From: Clostridia bacterium
GTDB lineage: Bacteria; Bacillota; Clostridia; Monoglobales; Monoglobaceae
Assembly (NCBI GenBank): GCA_017546165.1
Contig: JAFYXL010000048.1
Span: 1-33,582, forward strand
Reading direction: 5' to 3'
Length of the DNA: 33,582 bases
Within the stretch, counting starts at the first letter, position 1; each line of letters begins with the position of its first letter. The position numbers and the translations under genes were made by a program. This document shows positions 33,432 through 33,582 of this stretch, piece by piece. Under the pieces are notes generated by a model. That model was not told the origin of the DNA and did not search any database. It worked only from the letters and a program-made list of their open reading frames with translations.

Positions 33432-33460
33432 TTGACAAAAACTTGACGGTGTGATATATT
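33432..33460 (+). promoter_or_regulatory. Strong sigma-A promoter P2 of a presumed rRNA operon
   Basis: Perfect TTGACA (33432-33437), 17-base spacer, TATATT (33455-33460), again with long A/T tracts upstream (33393-33430). It is the second of two tandem promoters 121 bases apart. Confidence 0.85.
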
Positions 33461-33582
33461 AGATAGGCTCTCTCGAAACGAGGGGCTCCTCAAAAAACAA
33501 GTTTTTTGAGGAATGATGTTTGAAAAGTACACAGTGAGAAAAGCGGTAATAAGTACAGATAGTACTATTACGACAATTGCAC
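33461..33582 (+). other. Structured leader with boxA-like sequence, probably of an rRNA operon
   Basis: No coding frame is seen from 33233 to the end (350 bases). After P2 there is a GC hairpin around CTCTCG-AAA-CGAGGG (about 33469-33485), an 11-bp stem TCCTCAAAAAA/TTTTTTGAGGA (33487-33512, loop CAAG), then TGTTTGAAAA (33517-33526), which resembles the boxA/TTTGAAAA sequences of clostridial rRNA leaders, and a stem GTAATA(A)GTAC/GTACTATTAC (33543-33567). Tandem strong promoters, UP-like tracts and this leader point to a 16S rRNA gene just past the window; that gene itself is not seen. Confidence 0.6.

Noticed and set aside
33487..33512. The 11-bp stem near the end as an intrinsic terminator
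   Set aside because: The T run is inside the stem rather than after it, and ATGATG follows; it fits a leader hairpin better.

Overview
The window comes from the chromosome of a low-GC, Gram-positive, endospore-forming anaerobe of the class Clostridia. The evidence is a small acid-soluble spore protein gene, a complete spoIIIAA-AH operon, a CIRCE-controlled groESL pair, a yqhY-nusB-xseA-xseB-ispA gene order, purine-rich Shine-Dalgarno sites throughout, and many TTGACx-N17-TATAAT-like promoters. I cannot name the species from sequence alone. No phage, transposase, CRISPR array or defence island is visible. This is mostly core chromosome, so the points of interest lie in gene overlaps, control sites and unusual residues rather than in a new multigene system.

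Layout. 1-400: the cut-off start of an unknown minus-strand gene and a tRNA-Asn with its own promoter and terminator. 399-2981: citrate synthase and an acyltransferase-3 membrane protein (both minus). 3037-4104: a spore-protein gene, a PRC-barrel gene and a 52-residue membrane miniprotein. 4144-9144: the spoIIIA operon, which builds the forespore-mother cell channel. 9039-10499: rhamnose isomerase, convergent with spoIIIA, with its terminator lying inside spoIIIAH and a 12-bp palindrome at its promoter start. 10585-12395: trmO and meso-diaminopimelate dehydrogenase. 12413-14505: groEL and groES. 14545-20420: a minus-strand run ygiQ-folD-radA-carD-ispD-ispF. 20444-22757: an ACT protein, a UPF0210 protein and a DUF4430 lipoprotein. 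22809-25673: a D,D-carboxypeptidase, a patatin-like hydrolase and a haemolysin III family protein (minus). 25690-26885: a two-subunit chromate-type transporter. 26915-31172: yqhY, nusB, a TsaD-like gene, xseA, xseB and ispA. 31189-33280: thrS. 33311-33582: two strong tandem promoters and a structured, boxA-like leader, which I read as the front of an rRNA operon lying beyond the window.

How the genes fit together. Sporulation is served by the spore protein and the spoIIIA complex, and perhaps by the carboxypeptidase. Isoprenoid precursors are made by the MEP pathway (ispD, ispF) and extended by ispA. Cell-wall precursor supply is represented by meso-DAP dehydrogenase and the carboxypeptidase. 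Information processing is covered by nusB, xseAB, radA, carD, trmO, thrS, tRNA-Asn and the presumed rRNA operon. Several start codons were moved from the longest open frame to an internal start with a proper ribosome-binding site; each case is explained in its entry.
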